Shown here piece after piece: positions 40,395-53,169 of a DNA stretch of 64,000 bases. The stretch's first letter is position 1. Every line of letters begins with the position of its first letter. The DNA is taken from contig CM067372.1 of NCBI GenBank assembly GCA_034401795.1, forward strand, positions 17,759,924 through 17,823,923. Reading direction: 5' to 3'. The position numbers were made by a program, and so were the translations under genes. Below the pieces are notes generated by a model that saw nothing but the letters and a program-made list of their open reading frames with translations, had not been told where the DNA came from and ran no database searches. The DNA comes from Chaetoderma sp. LZ-2023a. Taxonomy: Eukaryota > Mollusca > Caudofoveata > Chaetodermatida > Chaetodermatidae.

Positions 40395-43300
40395 CTGAAG
40401 TAAAGTCATGGTAGTGTGTCTGCTGTAACATATATCACTGAAGTAATGTCACGACAGTGTATCTGCTCTAACAGATATCCCTGTAGTAAAGTCATGACAG
40501 TGCATCTGCGCTAACAGATACCATTGAAGTAAAATCATGACAGTGTGTCTGCTCTAACAGATATCCTTGAAGTAAAGTCATGAGTGTTTGTGTGCTCTAC
40601 CAGATATCCCTGATGTAAAGTCACGACAGTGTGTTTGCTCTAACATATATCCCTGAAGTAAAGTCATGACAGTGTGTCTAGTCATGGCAGTCTGGCTGCT
40701 CTAACAGATATCCCTGAAGTAAAGTCATGACAATGTGTCTACTCTAACATATATCACTAAAGTCAAATCATGACAGTGTGTCTTCTCTAACAGATATCAC
40801 TGAAGTAATGTCATGGTAGTGTGTCTGCTCTGACAGATATCACTGAAGTAACATCACGACAGTGTGTCTGCTCTAACATATATCACTTAAGTAACGTCGC
40901 AACAGTGTCTGCTCTAACAGATATCACTGAAGTTACATCGCGACGGTGTGTCTGCTCTAACAGATACCACTGAAGTAAAGTCATGGCAGTGTGTCTGCTC
41001 TAACAGATATCACTAAGTAAAATCACGACAGTGTGTCTGCTCTAACAGATATCACTGAAGTAAAGTCATGAGTGTGTGGCTGCTCTAACAGATATCCTTG
41101 AAGTAGTCACGGCTGTGTTTGCTCTAACAAATATCCCTGGAGTAAAGTCACGATAGTGTGTCTGTGCTAACAGATATCCCTGAAGTAAAGTCATGACAGT
41201 GTGTCTAGTTATGACAGTGTGTCTGCTCTAACAGATATCACTAAGTAAAGTCATGACAGTGTCTGCTCTAACATATATCCCTGAAGTAGTCATGAGTGTG
41301 TCTGCTCTAACAGATATCCCTGTAGTAAAGTCATGGCAGTGCATCTACGCTAACAGATGCCATTGAAGTAAAGCCATGACAGTGTGTCTGATCTGACAGA
41401 TATCCCTGACGTAAAGTCACGTGTGTGTCTGCTTTAACAGATATCCCTGAAGTAAAGTCACGACTGTGTCTTCTCTAACAGATATCCCTGAAGTAAAGTC
41501 ATGACAGTGTGTCTGCTCTACCAGATATCCCTGAAGTAGTCATGGCAGTGTGTCTGCTCTAACAGATATCACTAAGTATAGTCACGACAGTGTGTCTGCT
41601 CTAGCAGATATCACTGAAGTAACGTCACGACAGTGTGTCTGCTCTAACAGATATCCCTGAGGTAAAGTCACGACAGTGTGTCTACCCTAACAGATATCAC
41701 TGAAGTAATGTCATGACAGTGTGTCTGATTTAACAGATATCACTGAGGTAATATCACAACAGTGTGTCTTCTCTAACAGATATCCCGGAAGTAAAGTCGT
41801 GACCATGTGTCTGCTCTAACAGATATCACTGAAATAACGTCATGACAGTGTGTCTGCTCTAACAGTTATCCCTGAAGTAAAGTCATGACAGTGTATCTGC
41901 TCTTACGGATATCACTAAGTAAAGTCCTGATAGTGTGTCTGCTCTAACAGATATCACTAAATGAAGTCATGACTGTGTCTGCTCTAACAGATATCCCTGA
42001 AATAAAGTCATGAGCGTGTGCCTGCTCTAACAGATATTCCTGAAGTAACGTCGCAGCATTGTCTGCTCTAACAGATATCACTAAGTAAAGTCGTGACAGT
42101 GTGTCTGCTCTAACAGATATCACTAAGTAAAGTCATGACTGTGTGTCTGCTCTAACAGATATCCCTGAAGCAAAGTCACGACAGTGTGTCTGCTCTAACA
42201 GATATCCCCGAAGCAGTCATGACAGTGTGTCTGCTCTAACAGATATCCCTGAAGTAAAGTCATGACAGCGTGTCTAGTTATGACAGTGTGTCTGCTCTAA
42301 CAGATATCCCTGAAGTAAAGTCATGGTAGTGTGTCTGCTGTAACAGATATCACTGAAGTAATGTCACGACAGTGCATCTACTCTAACAGATATCCCTGTG
42401 GTAAGGTCATGACAGTGCATCTGTGCTAACAGATACCATTGAAGTAACGCCATGGCAGTGTGCCTGCTCTAGCAGATATCACTGAAATAAAATCATGACA
42501 GTCTGTCTGCTCTAACAGATATCCCTGAAGTAGTCATGCCAGTGTGTCTGCTCTAACAGATATCACTAAGTAAAGTCGTGACAGTGTCTGCTCTAACAGA
42601 TATCACTAAGTAAAGTCATGACTGTGTGTCTGCTCTAACAGATATCCCTGAAGCAAAGTCACGACAGTGTGTCTGCTCTAACAGATATCCCTGAAGTAAA
42701 GTCATGACAGTGTGTCTAGTTATGACAGTGTGTCTGCTCTAACAGATATCCCTGAAGTAAAGTCATGGTAGTGTGTCTGCTGTAACAGATATCACTGAAG
42801 TAATGTCACGACAGTGCATCTACTCTAACAGATATCCCTGTGGTAAGGTCATGACAGTGCATCTGTGCTAACAGATACAATTGAAGTAACGTCATGGCAG
42901 TGTGCCTGCTCTAACAGATATCACTGAAATAAAATCATGACAGTCTGTCTGCTCTAACAGATATCCCTGAAGTAAAGTCATGACAGTATGTCTGCTCTAA
43001 CAGATATCACTGAAGTAATGTCACGACAGTACATCTACCCTAACAGATATCCCTATGGTAAGGTCATGACAGTGCATCTGTGCTAACAGATACCATTGAA
43101 GTAACGTCATGGCAGTGTGCCTGCTCTAACAGATATCACTGAAATAAAATCATGACAGTCTGTCTGCTCTAACAGATATCCCTGAAGTAAAGTCATGACA
43201 GTGTGTCTGCTCTAACAAATATCACTAAGTAAAGTCGTGACAGTGTGTCTGCTCTAACAGATATCACTAAGTAAAGTCATGACTGTGTGTCTGCTCTAAC

Positions 43301-43612
43301 AGATATCCCTGAAGCAAAGTCACGACAGTGTGTCTGCTCTAAAAGATATCCATGAAGTAAAGTCATGACAGTGTGTCTAGTTATGACAGTGTGTCTGCTC
43401 TAACAGATATCCCTGAAGTAATGTCACGACAGTGCATCTACTCTAACAGATATCCCTGTGGTAAGGTCATGACAGTGCATCTGTGCTAACAGATGCAATT
43501 GAAGTAACGTCATGGCAGTGTGCCTGCTCTAACAGATATCACTGAAATAAAATCATGACAGTGTGTCTGCTCTAACAGATATCACTGAAGTAACGTCGTG
43601 ACAGCGTATCTG
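40395..43612 (+). repeat. 43-bp satellite, block 3
   Basis: About 75 copies. The first 2.4 kb repeats the variant order of block 2. From about 42350 a short higher-order unit is repeated four times (starts near 42351, 42793, 43010 and 43427), recognised by GTCACGACAGTGCATCTACT followed by CCCTGTGGTAAGGTC. Confidence 0.93.
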
Positions 43613-43979
43613 TGTAGCACGGATCGACCGGTCGGGTACCGGCCGTACCAGCCAAGCTGGATATGGGCCACCCACCCTGGATTCGTTCCTATACGTGCCC
43701 CCCCCCCCTTGGGTAGAGTAATAAGCGTGTATAAGCCTATACAAGAGGAAGTTCGTCAAAACGCGTAGAGCGCGCTAGTCGCTGTATTGACAGAGCACGT
43801 GTGCCAAAAGCGAGTGGCGCTTTTAGTGTGCTGAGTAGGCACGTCTTAATTCTTTATAATTGTTTGTTTCCGTAGAATCGATCAAGACCAGCTTTCGACG
43901 GGCTTTTTAAATCTACAAACCGTTTTAAAAATCGGTTCAGAGTTATCGCCGTTTTCCCCCTTCTAATTATGCTCAAAAT

Positions 43980-44050
43980 ATTCCCATAACCTCGTAATTG
44001 TGTGTGTGTGTGGTGTGGTGTGGTGTGGTGTGTGTATATATATATATTTT
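43980..44050. repeat. TG/TGGTG and AT microsatellite
   Basis: TGTGTGTG then GTGTGG repeats, then ATATATAT; the last part forms the tail of the SINE on the minus strand. Confidence 0.85.
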
Positions 44051-44226
44051 TTTATTGACGCACTGGCAACGTGCGGCTTCAATTTCCATGTGCTAACTTA
44101 GCCGACAGTGCTGCACCCATTAGTTTAATTTGTTGATCACCATCTCCCGGTCGGGGGATCGAACCACCATTCTGCAACTCAGCATAGCATCAGCAACCAG
44201 ACATCTTTCCACTGGAACACCGCATC
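44040..44226 (-). mobile_element. tRNA-derived SINE
   Basis: On the minus strand GCGGTGTTCCAGTGGAAAGA (box A-like region) is followed by GTGGTTCGATCCCCCGACC, a nearly perfect RNA polymerase III box B. The unrelated body ends GTGCGTCAATAAAAAAATAT, an A/T-rich tail. It is therefore a SINE and not a tRNA gene: the acceptor end does not pair. Confidence 0.75.
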
Positions 44227-47052
44227 AAGACTAAAAAGTCTAGGTTTGGCGACCAGTTTTCACATGTCTGATATACTGACACACTGACGATTCATATGGG
44301 ACTATCTGTGGATGCACCTGCCACGATATATATATATATTCTAAATAATCAGTGACTTGTGTAACACGTGACTCACTACGTCATCTTCACATCTATATCT
44401 ATCACGATATTTAGATAATTGTGTACACGTCACAGGATTACAGCACGCTGATTGGCTGGTTCAACAAATTCTGATTGGTTGAGGCAGCCAGTTACGATAT
44501 CACCATGAGTATAAAAGGGATGATTTCAGAAGATTAAGAGCATCGTCGGCCGGGGCCGAACAGTCGGGAGCTGCTTACAGCATGACAGGCTACCCGGACC
44601 AACCAGGACAGGTATAAAGCATCACCTCTCTCTCTCTCTCTCTGCCGTCTTCATCTCCGCCGAAGCAGTTCTCGACACACCGCACCAAAATTGTGTAAGC
44701 TACCGGATGGCCATCCGGGGCAATGTTAGAACTAATATACTGTTCCTGATTTAATTACTAACTGTATAGGAACTATATTATTGCGGTGGTCATTTGCGGC
44801 CCAACTATGTAATTCTACGTGACGTAGAGCAGTGATGTTCCTCGGTGGATAACTCACCGGATCTCCCACCCATGCCGAAAAGTGGATCTTCAACCACCAC
44901 ACTGCATGTCGTGTGTGTCCTGATTTACTTTTCGACCGCAGCCAAGTAAACTTTGCCCGGTGCGTCACTAGAGTTATTTGGCGCACCCAGCACCATTAAG
45001 CTTTAATATGTACAGGCATAATTACAATTATATTAATAACTCTTCTTGTTAATGGGTTATCTTAGCTTACTTAACTTACCGTCATCGGACGGGAACTTTC
45101 ATCACTACAGTATTATTATGTAGAACTTACTAACTATTCGGTAGACATTGCTTATACCGTGTTTCACTGTCCTGAGTTTGTACCGTTTCCGTCCTGGAGC
45201 AGCATGCGGAACCCTGTCTACATAGGACTACATAGATCTACATGCGGAGACGTATCCAGCTTTCAGAGAACGTGTCAACTCACATCACAAGTATAGTGAC
45301 GTCTCAATTTCAGTAATATAGTATCCCGTTATGTATGAATGGCTACTGGGTATTCGAGTAACTACACATGATATCTTTAATTACATCTTCAATTATTATA
45401 ATTTATTACTGTATAAGGGTACCGATGACTAATAGGTACCGTACCGGTCCTTGGACCGCATCTTATAATGTCCTTATTATTACTGTTTATAGTTATCCTT
45501 GTTTACTGTAAGGTGCTTTAACTAACCGCACCGTATTAGGTCTATCAACCTGTATTACCACTGTTTTAATCTAATCATCTACTGTTACCGTTTTGTACTT
45601 GGTTAGTTAGGTATATGGCCAGCGGCCATCTTGTTGATATGTTTTGCTTATTTGTAGAAAACCTAGGACTGCAGTGCATTAGGAGATACCATACAGTAAC
45701 ATTTATATTTGCATCACTTTCCCCCGCCACCAACAATTTTACACTGAGGTCGCTGTCCTGCTATAACTGTGTTTATCCCGGCATGCTACCGACTAAACCT
45801 GACTATTTAGCTCGATAGGATAGGTTTAATGTGATTAGAGACAATTTGTTCGTTAGGAGACACATGGTGTATGCCTCTTTTCCGGTCGTTGTGGTAATAT
45901 AGACACGCACCCGGCAAGGTTGTGTTAAATTGGCCAATATACCTATAAGGCCTCATATCCATAAGTTATTGTCTCTTTTCATGTTCCACTAAGCCTGATG
46001 GCTTCTTAATTGTTTGGATATCCCTACCCGCACCGTGGGCTGATCCAACTCTAGGAAACTATCTGAGGTTTCCGAGCGGTGATGACCAAGGTACAGTGTC
46101 ACATACACTCCCCCTGTATTTTAGGATACTTAGTAGTTAGTTATCCTTGCCAATGAAGGAAGCACTGCGAACACATTATAACTTTATATTATATTTCTTT
46201 GGAAAATTGTCCCCGCACCGCAGTGCATATTGGGCAACTTGAGCTTAAACCTAACAATAGGTCAATAATTAGCTCCATAGGACTTGGTGACAGATGAGAT
46301 GCGCATCTCCACCCAACTCATTAAAATGTCTGGGCAAAATGTTAGAATCTGCCATGCCCTCACGGGAAGAACATTTGTGGTGGATATTCATCTCTCTGTT
46401 CCCACCGTAATGATAGGTCAGTTATAAAGACTTGCTTGTGACAATATCACAGCACATTGGTTGGATAAAGAATGGCCCCTTTTGGCCAACACTTTTCCTC
46501 CGCTTCGGCAGTGGGGGAATTTTCCGGTAACGGAGGCCCGCGTGAGGCACTCACCTCTCGCAGATATCCAGTGACGGCGGCCTACACGAGGTTACTACTT
46601 CTCACGACAATTTTTATAGCATCTAGAAGTAATGCCCGCGTGAGGCATTACTATGCCTTTCACCATGCTAGGAGTTTCGTCTCCTCATCTTCTTCAGCGT
46701 AGAGGTATTATAACTTATATAAAGTTAATTAGTGATCTCGTATGCGGGCACCTCTTTTGCGGGGGTACCACTGCGGACTCAAGGGTCTGTGCGGTACCTC
46801 CGGTGTCTCCACGTCAAAATTGCTATGGACAGGCATACCGGTGACACCAATTCGTGGGCTGACACTGCTAAATTTAAGCGGCAATGGTCGCACGGCCCCA
46901 CTGGAACAATTGAGTTCCATCGGCCTTAGGAGCCTGTCTTTGTTGACCGCAGGACTGTGTCGCACGGGATCCGACGCCCCGAGACCGGGAGCTAACCAGC
47001 CATCTCGTGTCATCACGCACAGGTATGGCCCGACGCAACCCCGCAAGCAACA
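44226..47052. other. Non-coding body of the LTR-like insertion
   Basis: Only short open frames occur and none has a known domain. A (CT)n tract lies at 44625-44643. GTGCCAATAG-type primer sites are not evident; TTTGGCGCACCCAGCAC near 44979 was considered as a primer-binding site but lacks an adjacent CA end. Confidence 0.4.
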
Positions 47053-47272
47053 ATCTGCTCTAACAAATATCCCTAAGTAAAGTCACGGCAGTGTGTCTGC
47101 TTTAACAGATATCCCTGAAGTAAAGTCATGACAGTGTGTCTGCTCTAACAGATACCACTGAAGTAAAGTCATGACAGTGTATCTGCTTTAACAGATATCC
47201 TGAAGTAAAGTCATGACAGTGTGTCTGCTCTAACAGATATCCCTAAAGTAAAGTCATGACAGTGTGTCTGCT
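47053..47272 (+). repeat. 43-bp satellite, block 4 (last five copies)
   Basis: The array resumes after the LTR-like insertion and ends at GTCTGCTCTAAT. Confidence 0.93.
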
Positions 47273-47334
47273 CTAATAAATTAACTGGAAAAAATTGTGT
47301 GTTCGAAATGCTTCGAGATCTGTTCGGGCCAGAA

Positions 47335-47815
47335 AATTTTAATCTTTGAAAGGAGATAACTCTAGTGAATATAGGAAGATTTTGGCGAAACAAAATCATG
47401 ACACTTCACCTATACCTAACACATTTGCTGATAACAAATTGGAAGTGTAAGTTCAAAGGTCTGAGAGCTGGCTAGGGCAAGACAATTTTGACGAATTTTA
47501 ATCTTTGAAAGGAGATAACTCTAGTGAATATGGGAAGATTTTGGCGAAACAAAATCATGACACTTCACCTATACCTAACACATTTGCTGATAACAAATTG
47601 GAAGTGTAAGTTCAAAGGTCTGAGAGCTGGCCGGGGCAAGAAAGTTTTGACAAATTTTCAAGGGAGATAAAGTTATCGAATATGGGCGGATTTTGCCAAA
47701 ACGAAACCTTAGCACTTCATCTGTACCAACAGATCTGCTGAAAAAATAATTGTGAGTGTAGGTTCAAAACAGTTCGAGATCAGGACAAGAATCAGACGGA
47801 CGGACGGCGAGCACC
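47335..47815 (+). repeat. About 159-bp tandem repeat, three copies
   Basis: Copies start at about 47336, 47495 and 47653 with AATTTTAATCTTTGAAAGGA (the third has CAAGGGAGATAAAG). All have GATTTTGGC(G/C)AAAC(A)AAA and GTAAGTTCAAAGGTCTGAGA. The last unit ends with GACGGACGGACGGCGAGCAC and ACCCCCTTTGCGAGAGCATA, a pattern I associate with dispersed mollusc repeats. Confidence 0.85.
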
Positions 47816-47851
47816 ATCACATAATATGACCCCCTTTGCGAGAGCATATAA

Positions 47852-47970
47852 AAAGTGAGCGGAGCATAGCTAGAAATGGGCGGGGCTTAGCTAGAAATTT
47901 TCGGCCCATAGCTAGAAATGGTCGGGGCATACCTGGAAATGGGCGGGGCCTAGCCAGAAATGGACCCTCT
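47852..47970 (+). repeat. 23-bp tandem array (AGCTAGAAATGGGCGGGGC)
   Basis: About five copies of AGCTAGAAATGGGCGGGGCTT. The same motif in reverse order of words occurs in family C elements (CCCCGCCCATCTCTAGCTA), so the array may have grown from that element. Confidence 0.8.
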
Positions 47971-47984
47971 ATAGGTAAGAATGC

Positions 47985-48590
47985 TGCTGGATGATGTTTA
48001 CCTACACCACACTGATTGTTGGTGCAGGACTTCAATATCATGCTTCATTTGGATGACACTTACCTATATCACACCATCATCTGGATGACACTTACATACA
48101 CCACACCGATTGTTGGTGCAGGACTTCACTATCATGCGTCAACTGGATGACACTTACCTATACCACACCGATTGTTGGTGCAGGACTTCAGTATCATGTG
48201 TCAACTGGATGACTGACACTTACCTACATGCACACTAATTGTTGGTGCAGACTTCAATATCATGCTTCATCTGGATGACTGACACTTACCTACACCACAC
48301 TGATTGTTGGTGCAAGACTTCAATATCATGCGTCAACTGGATGACTGACACTTACCTACGCCACACCGATTGTTGGCGCAGGACTTCAACATCAGGCTTC
48401 ATCTGTGACACTTACCTACACCACACCGATTGTTGGTGCAGGACTTCAATATCATGCGTCAACTGGATGACACTTACCTACCCCACACCGATTATTGGTG
48501 CAAGACTTCAGTATCATGCGTCAACTGGATGACGCTTACCTACCATGCACACTGAATGTTGGCACAGGACTTCAGTATCAGGTTTCATTA
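47985..48590. repeat. 62-66 bp tandem array with AGGTAAGT on the minus strand
   Basis: About nine to ten copies of GGTGCAGGACTTCAATATCA, TGCGTCAACTGGATGACACT, TACCTACACCACACCGATTGTT. Read on the minus strand most units contain GTAGGTAAGTGTCA, a strong 5' splice-site consensus. Confidence 0.9.
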
Positions 48591-48834
48591 TAGTTACAGT
48601 GCTTGACTTCTAGCAACCACGGATGGGTGAGCACATTTGGGCATATTATACTCGCAAGTATAAGAACTAGGTCAAGCGGACATTAGTTTCTTAATATAAT
48701 ATGGGAAAGGTTAATTTTCATAGATTGGAACCAATAATAAAATATTCAGGCAGCATGTGTTGTCCAGCCCTAGACAAAATAGCGGATGACTCGACTTAGT
48801 GATTTGAATGGCATCCAGTGTCTGAAACTGAGAA
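48591..48834. other. No recognisable feature
   Basis: Short unique stretch. Confidence 0.4.
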
Positions 48835-48935
48835 TAGAGAAATCCAGTTTTAGCTATTCCCCACCCATCCCTAGTTAAGCTCCACCCACACCTTACATGT
48901 GTTGGGATCGATTGATCCCTGCACTTGGTTCAGCG
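48835..48935. mobile_element. Family C element, truncated left end
   Basis: GAGAAATCCAGTTTTAGCTA, CCCCACCCATCCCTAGTTAA and GTGTTGGGATCGATTGATCC match the left 100 bp of the copies at 20590, 21250 and 22195. The hairpin core and the right end are absent. Confidence 0.75.
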
Positions 48936-48989
48936 GAAGGCGGGGGTTATACTTTATGATGCACTGCATCACTAAAACTCAAATTTGTC

Positions 48990-49341
48990 ACTTTCAAAAC
49001 CGTCAGAAATAACGGATTGGTGGCTACCAGATTTTTTTACGGCCAAAAAACTCCCGTTAGTAAAGCAATGAGAAATTGAAAATATCGCCTCGAGAACTTC
49101 TAGACAGATTTTAACCATATTTGTTCTTGTTGTGGTACTGCCCAAACTATGTATTTCAACTAGAAAGGCTATGTAGAACACTTAGGTTTGGGCAGAATCA
49201 CAAAAAACCAAGGATGTGTCATAACAACTTTGGTTAAAATCTGTCCAGTGGTTCTCGAGGTACATAGATATTTCAACTAGAAAGGCCTTTATGTAGAACA
49301 CTATGCTCCAGGTGAGCGATACAGGCCCCTTGGCCTCTATG
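48990..49341 (+). mobile_element. Dispersed element, family A, 5'-truncated copy 3
   Basis: It ends CTCCAGGTGAGCGATACAGG then CCCCTTGG, like copy 2. The body has GA(A)CTTCTAGACAGATTTTAAC and CGAGAACTTC phrases of the family. The AGCTCACCTG end is missing. Confidence 0.65.
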
Positions 49342-49439
49342 TTTATGAATTACAACTTTTGGACAAATTTTCACCTCTCAATAGTAAAATTGTGCTTAAA
49401 ATCATTGATTTCGGCACACCATAAAATTCACGGGGAAAC

Positions 49440-50715
49440 ACCCTCATGTGACTCCTCAACTATTCAGATTACACCACTTGTGTTCTCAGATTACACCTCA
49501 TCGTATATTTTCAGATTACACCACATCATGTATTTTGAGATTACACCACATCCTGTGTTTTGAGATTACACCACATCCTGTTTTCAGATTACATCACATC
49601 CTGTTTTCAGATTACTGTACATCACATCCTGTTTTCAGATTACCGTACACCACATCCTGTTTTCAGATTACCGTACACCACATCGTGTCTTCTGATTACA
49701 CCACATCACATGTTTTCAGATTACAAGGCATCATGTCTTCTGATTACACCACATCACATGTTTTCAGATTACACCCCATCCTGTGTTTTCAGATTACACC
49801 ACATTGTGTCTTCTGATTACACCACATCATGTTTTCCGATTACACCACATCCTGTGTTTTCAAATTATACCACATCCTGTTTTCAGATTACACTACATCG
49901 CGCTTTCATATTACACCACATAGTTGTCAGATTACACTACACCATGTTTTCAGATTACACCACATTGTGTGTTTTCAGATTACACCCCATCCTGTTCTCA
50001 GATTAATACACATCACCCTTTCAGATTACACCACATCATGTTTTCAGATTACACACCACATCTTATTTTCGGATTACACCACATCATGTTTTCAGATTAC
50101 ACACCACATGTTTTCAAATTACACCACATTGTGTGTTTTCAAATTACACCACAGCGTGTTTTCAGATTACACCACATCCTGTGTTTTCACATTACACCAC
50201 ATCACATGCTTTCAGATTACAGCACATCATGTTTTCAGATTACAGCACGTTTTCAGATTACACAACATTGTGTGTTTTCAAATTACACCATGTGTTTTCA
50301 GACTACACCACATCATGTTTTCAGTTACCCCACATCCTGTTTTCAGATTACACATGTTTTTTCAAATTACACTACATCATGTGTTTTCAGATTACACCAC
50401 ATTGTTTTCAGATTACACCACATGTGTTTTCAGATTACAGCACATTGTGTTTTCAAATTACCCTACATCATGTGTTTTCAGATTACACCACATCACGTTT
50501 TAAGATTACACCACATGTGTTTTCAGATTACACTACATCATGTTTTCAGATTACATTACACCACATCACGTTTTCAAATTACACCACATTGTGTCTTCAA
50601 ATTACACTACATCATGTTTTCAGATTACACATCGTGTGTTTTCAGATTACACCACATCATGTTTTCAGATTACACCACATGATTTTAGATTACATCACAT
50701 CATGTGCGTTCAGAT
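49440..50715 (+). repeat. 22-24 bp satellite (TTTTCAGATTACACCACATC)
   Basis: About 55 copies of CAGATTACACCACATCATGTTTT with frequent one- or two-base length changes. Long open frames (DYTTSCFQITPH-type repeats) are by-products. Confidence 0.95.
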
Positions 50716-50814
50716 TAAAAGAATCTGACATGTAATACAGTTACCAAGCGGGACATCAGCTCAAATTCCAGTTCTAGTTTAATAATAGTGTCTGAATATG
50801 ACGTGAGCTATCAA

Positions 50815-53169
50815 TCATCAACAACAAAATAGCATTCACGTGATGACATCATCCCACAACAATCATTCACATGATGACGTCATACCACAATAATCATTCA
50901 TGTGATGACCCCATACCACAACAATCATTCATGTGATGACCCCATACCACAACAATCATTCATGTGATGACGCCATACCACAAAAATCATTCATGTGATG
51001 ACCCCATACCACAACAATCATTCACATGATGACGTCATCCCACAACAATCATTCACATGATGACGTCATCCCACAACAATCATTCACATGATGACATCAT
51101 ACCACAATAATCATTCACATGATGACCCCATACCACAACAATCATTCACATGATGACGTCATACCACAATAATCATTCATGTGATGACCCCATACCACAA
51201 CAATCATTCATGTGATGACCCCATACCACAACAATCATTCATGTGATGACCCCATACCACAACAATCATTCATGTGATGACCCCATACCACAACAATCAT
51301 TCACATGATGATGTCATACCACAACAATCATTCATGTGATGACCCCATACCACAACAATCATTCACATGATGATGTCATACCACAATAATCATTCACATG
51401 ATGACCCCCATACCACAACAATCATTCACATGATGATGTCATACCACAACAATCATTCACATGATGACATCATACCACAATAATCATTCACATGATGACC
51501 CCATACCACAACAATCATTTACATGATGACCCCATACCACAACAATCATTCACATGATGATGACATACCACAATAATCATTCACATGATGACCCCATACC
51601 ACAATAATCATTCACATGATGACCCCATACCACAACAATCATTCACATGATGATGCCATACCACAACAATCATTCACATGATGATGTCATACCACAACAA
51701 TCATTCATGTGATGATGTGATGCCACAACAATCATTCATGTGATGACATCATACCACAATAATCATTCATGTGATGACATCATACCACAGCAATCATTCA
51801 CGTGATGACATCGTACCACAACAACTATTCACATGATGACGTCCTACCACAACAATCATTCACAGGATGACGTCATACCACAACAAGCATTAATGTGATG
51901 ACATACCACAACACTCATTCACATGATGATGTCATACCACAACAACCATTCATGTGATGACGTCATACCACAACAATCATTCATGTGATGACATTATACC
52001 ACAACAATCATTCATGTGATGATGTCATACCACAACAACCATTCATGTGATGATGTCATACCACAACAACCATTCACCCGATGATGTCATACCACAACAC
52101 TCATTCATGTGATGACATCATACCACAACAATCATTCACATGATGATGACATACCACAACAATCATTCACATGATGGTCATACCACAACTATAATTCACG
52201 TGATGACATCATACCACAACAATCATTCATGTGATGACGTCATACCACAACAATCATTCACATGATAATATCATACCACAACAACCATTCACATGATGTC
52301 ATGCCACAACAACCATTCACATGTCATACCACAATAATCATTCATGTGATGACATCCTAGGACAACAATCATTCCCGCGATGTCATACCACAACAATCAT
52401 TCACGTGATGACGTCATACCACAACAATCATTCATGCGATGACGTCATACCACAATAATCATTCATGTGATGACATCCTAGGACAACAATCATTTACGTG
52501 ATGACATCATACCACAACAATCATTCATGCGATGACATCATACCACAACAATCATTCACGTGATGACATACCATAACAACCATTCACAGGATGACGTCAT
52601 ATCACAACAATCATTCACACGATGACATCATATCACAACAATCATTCACGTGATGACATCCTAGGACAACAATCATTCACGCGATGACGTCATACCACAA
52701 CAATCATTCATGTGATGACATACCACAACAATCATTCATGTGATGACATCATACCACAACAATCATTCATGTGATGACATCATACCACAACAACCATTCA
52801 CTCGATGACGTCATATCACAACAATCATTCACATGATGACATCCTAGGACAACAATCATTCACGTGATGACGTCATACCACACCAATCATTCACATGATG
52901 ACTCATACCACAACAGTCATTCCCGTGATGACATCATACCACAACATTCATTCACGTGATGACATCATACCACAACAATCATTCACATGACATCATACCA
53001 CAACAATCATTCATGTGATGACGTCATACAACAAGTCATTCACATGATGCATCATATTACAGCTATCCTTCACGTAATGATGTCATACCACAACAATCAT
53101 TCATGTGATGTCACACCACAACAATCTGTCACGTGATGGTGTCATACCACAACAATCATTCATGTGATG
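50815..53169 (+). repeat. 33-bp satellite with CRE-like and E-box-like sites
   Basis: About 70 copies of CAACAATCATTCACATGATG followed by ACGTCATACCACA. Many units hold a perfect or one-off CRE (TGACGTCA) next to CACATG, CATGTG or CACGTG. Variants replace GACGTC with GACCCC or GACATC. Confidence 0.95.

Larger units (their letters stand above)
43613..47052. mobile_element. 3.44 kb LTR-like insertion, no coding capacity
   Basis: It is inserted in the satellite with a 5-bp target duplication ATCTG (43608-43612 and 47053-47057). It starts TGTAGCACGG and ends AAGCAACA, the TG...CA ends of LTRs. A TATA-box (GAGTATAAAAGGG) lies at about 44509. I see no integrase, RT or gag motif and no second copy of its start, so it resembles a very long solo LTR or a non-autonomous LTR element. 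A tRNA-derived SINE is nested in it. Confidence 0.65.

Noticed and set aside
44970-45000. TTTGGCGCACCCAGCAC as a retroelement primer-binding site
   Set aside because: It is not preceded by an LTR-like CA end and no second LTR is visible.
49448-50735. Five overlapping repetitive frames, up to 252 codons
   Set aside because: By-products of the 23-bp satellite; the frames drift with unit length changes.
50815-53169. CRISPR-like appearance of regular 33-bp repeats
   Set aside because: Units are contiguous, with no unique spacers, and the window is eukaryotic.
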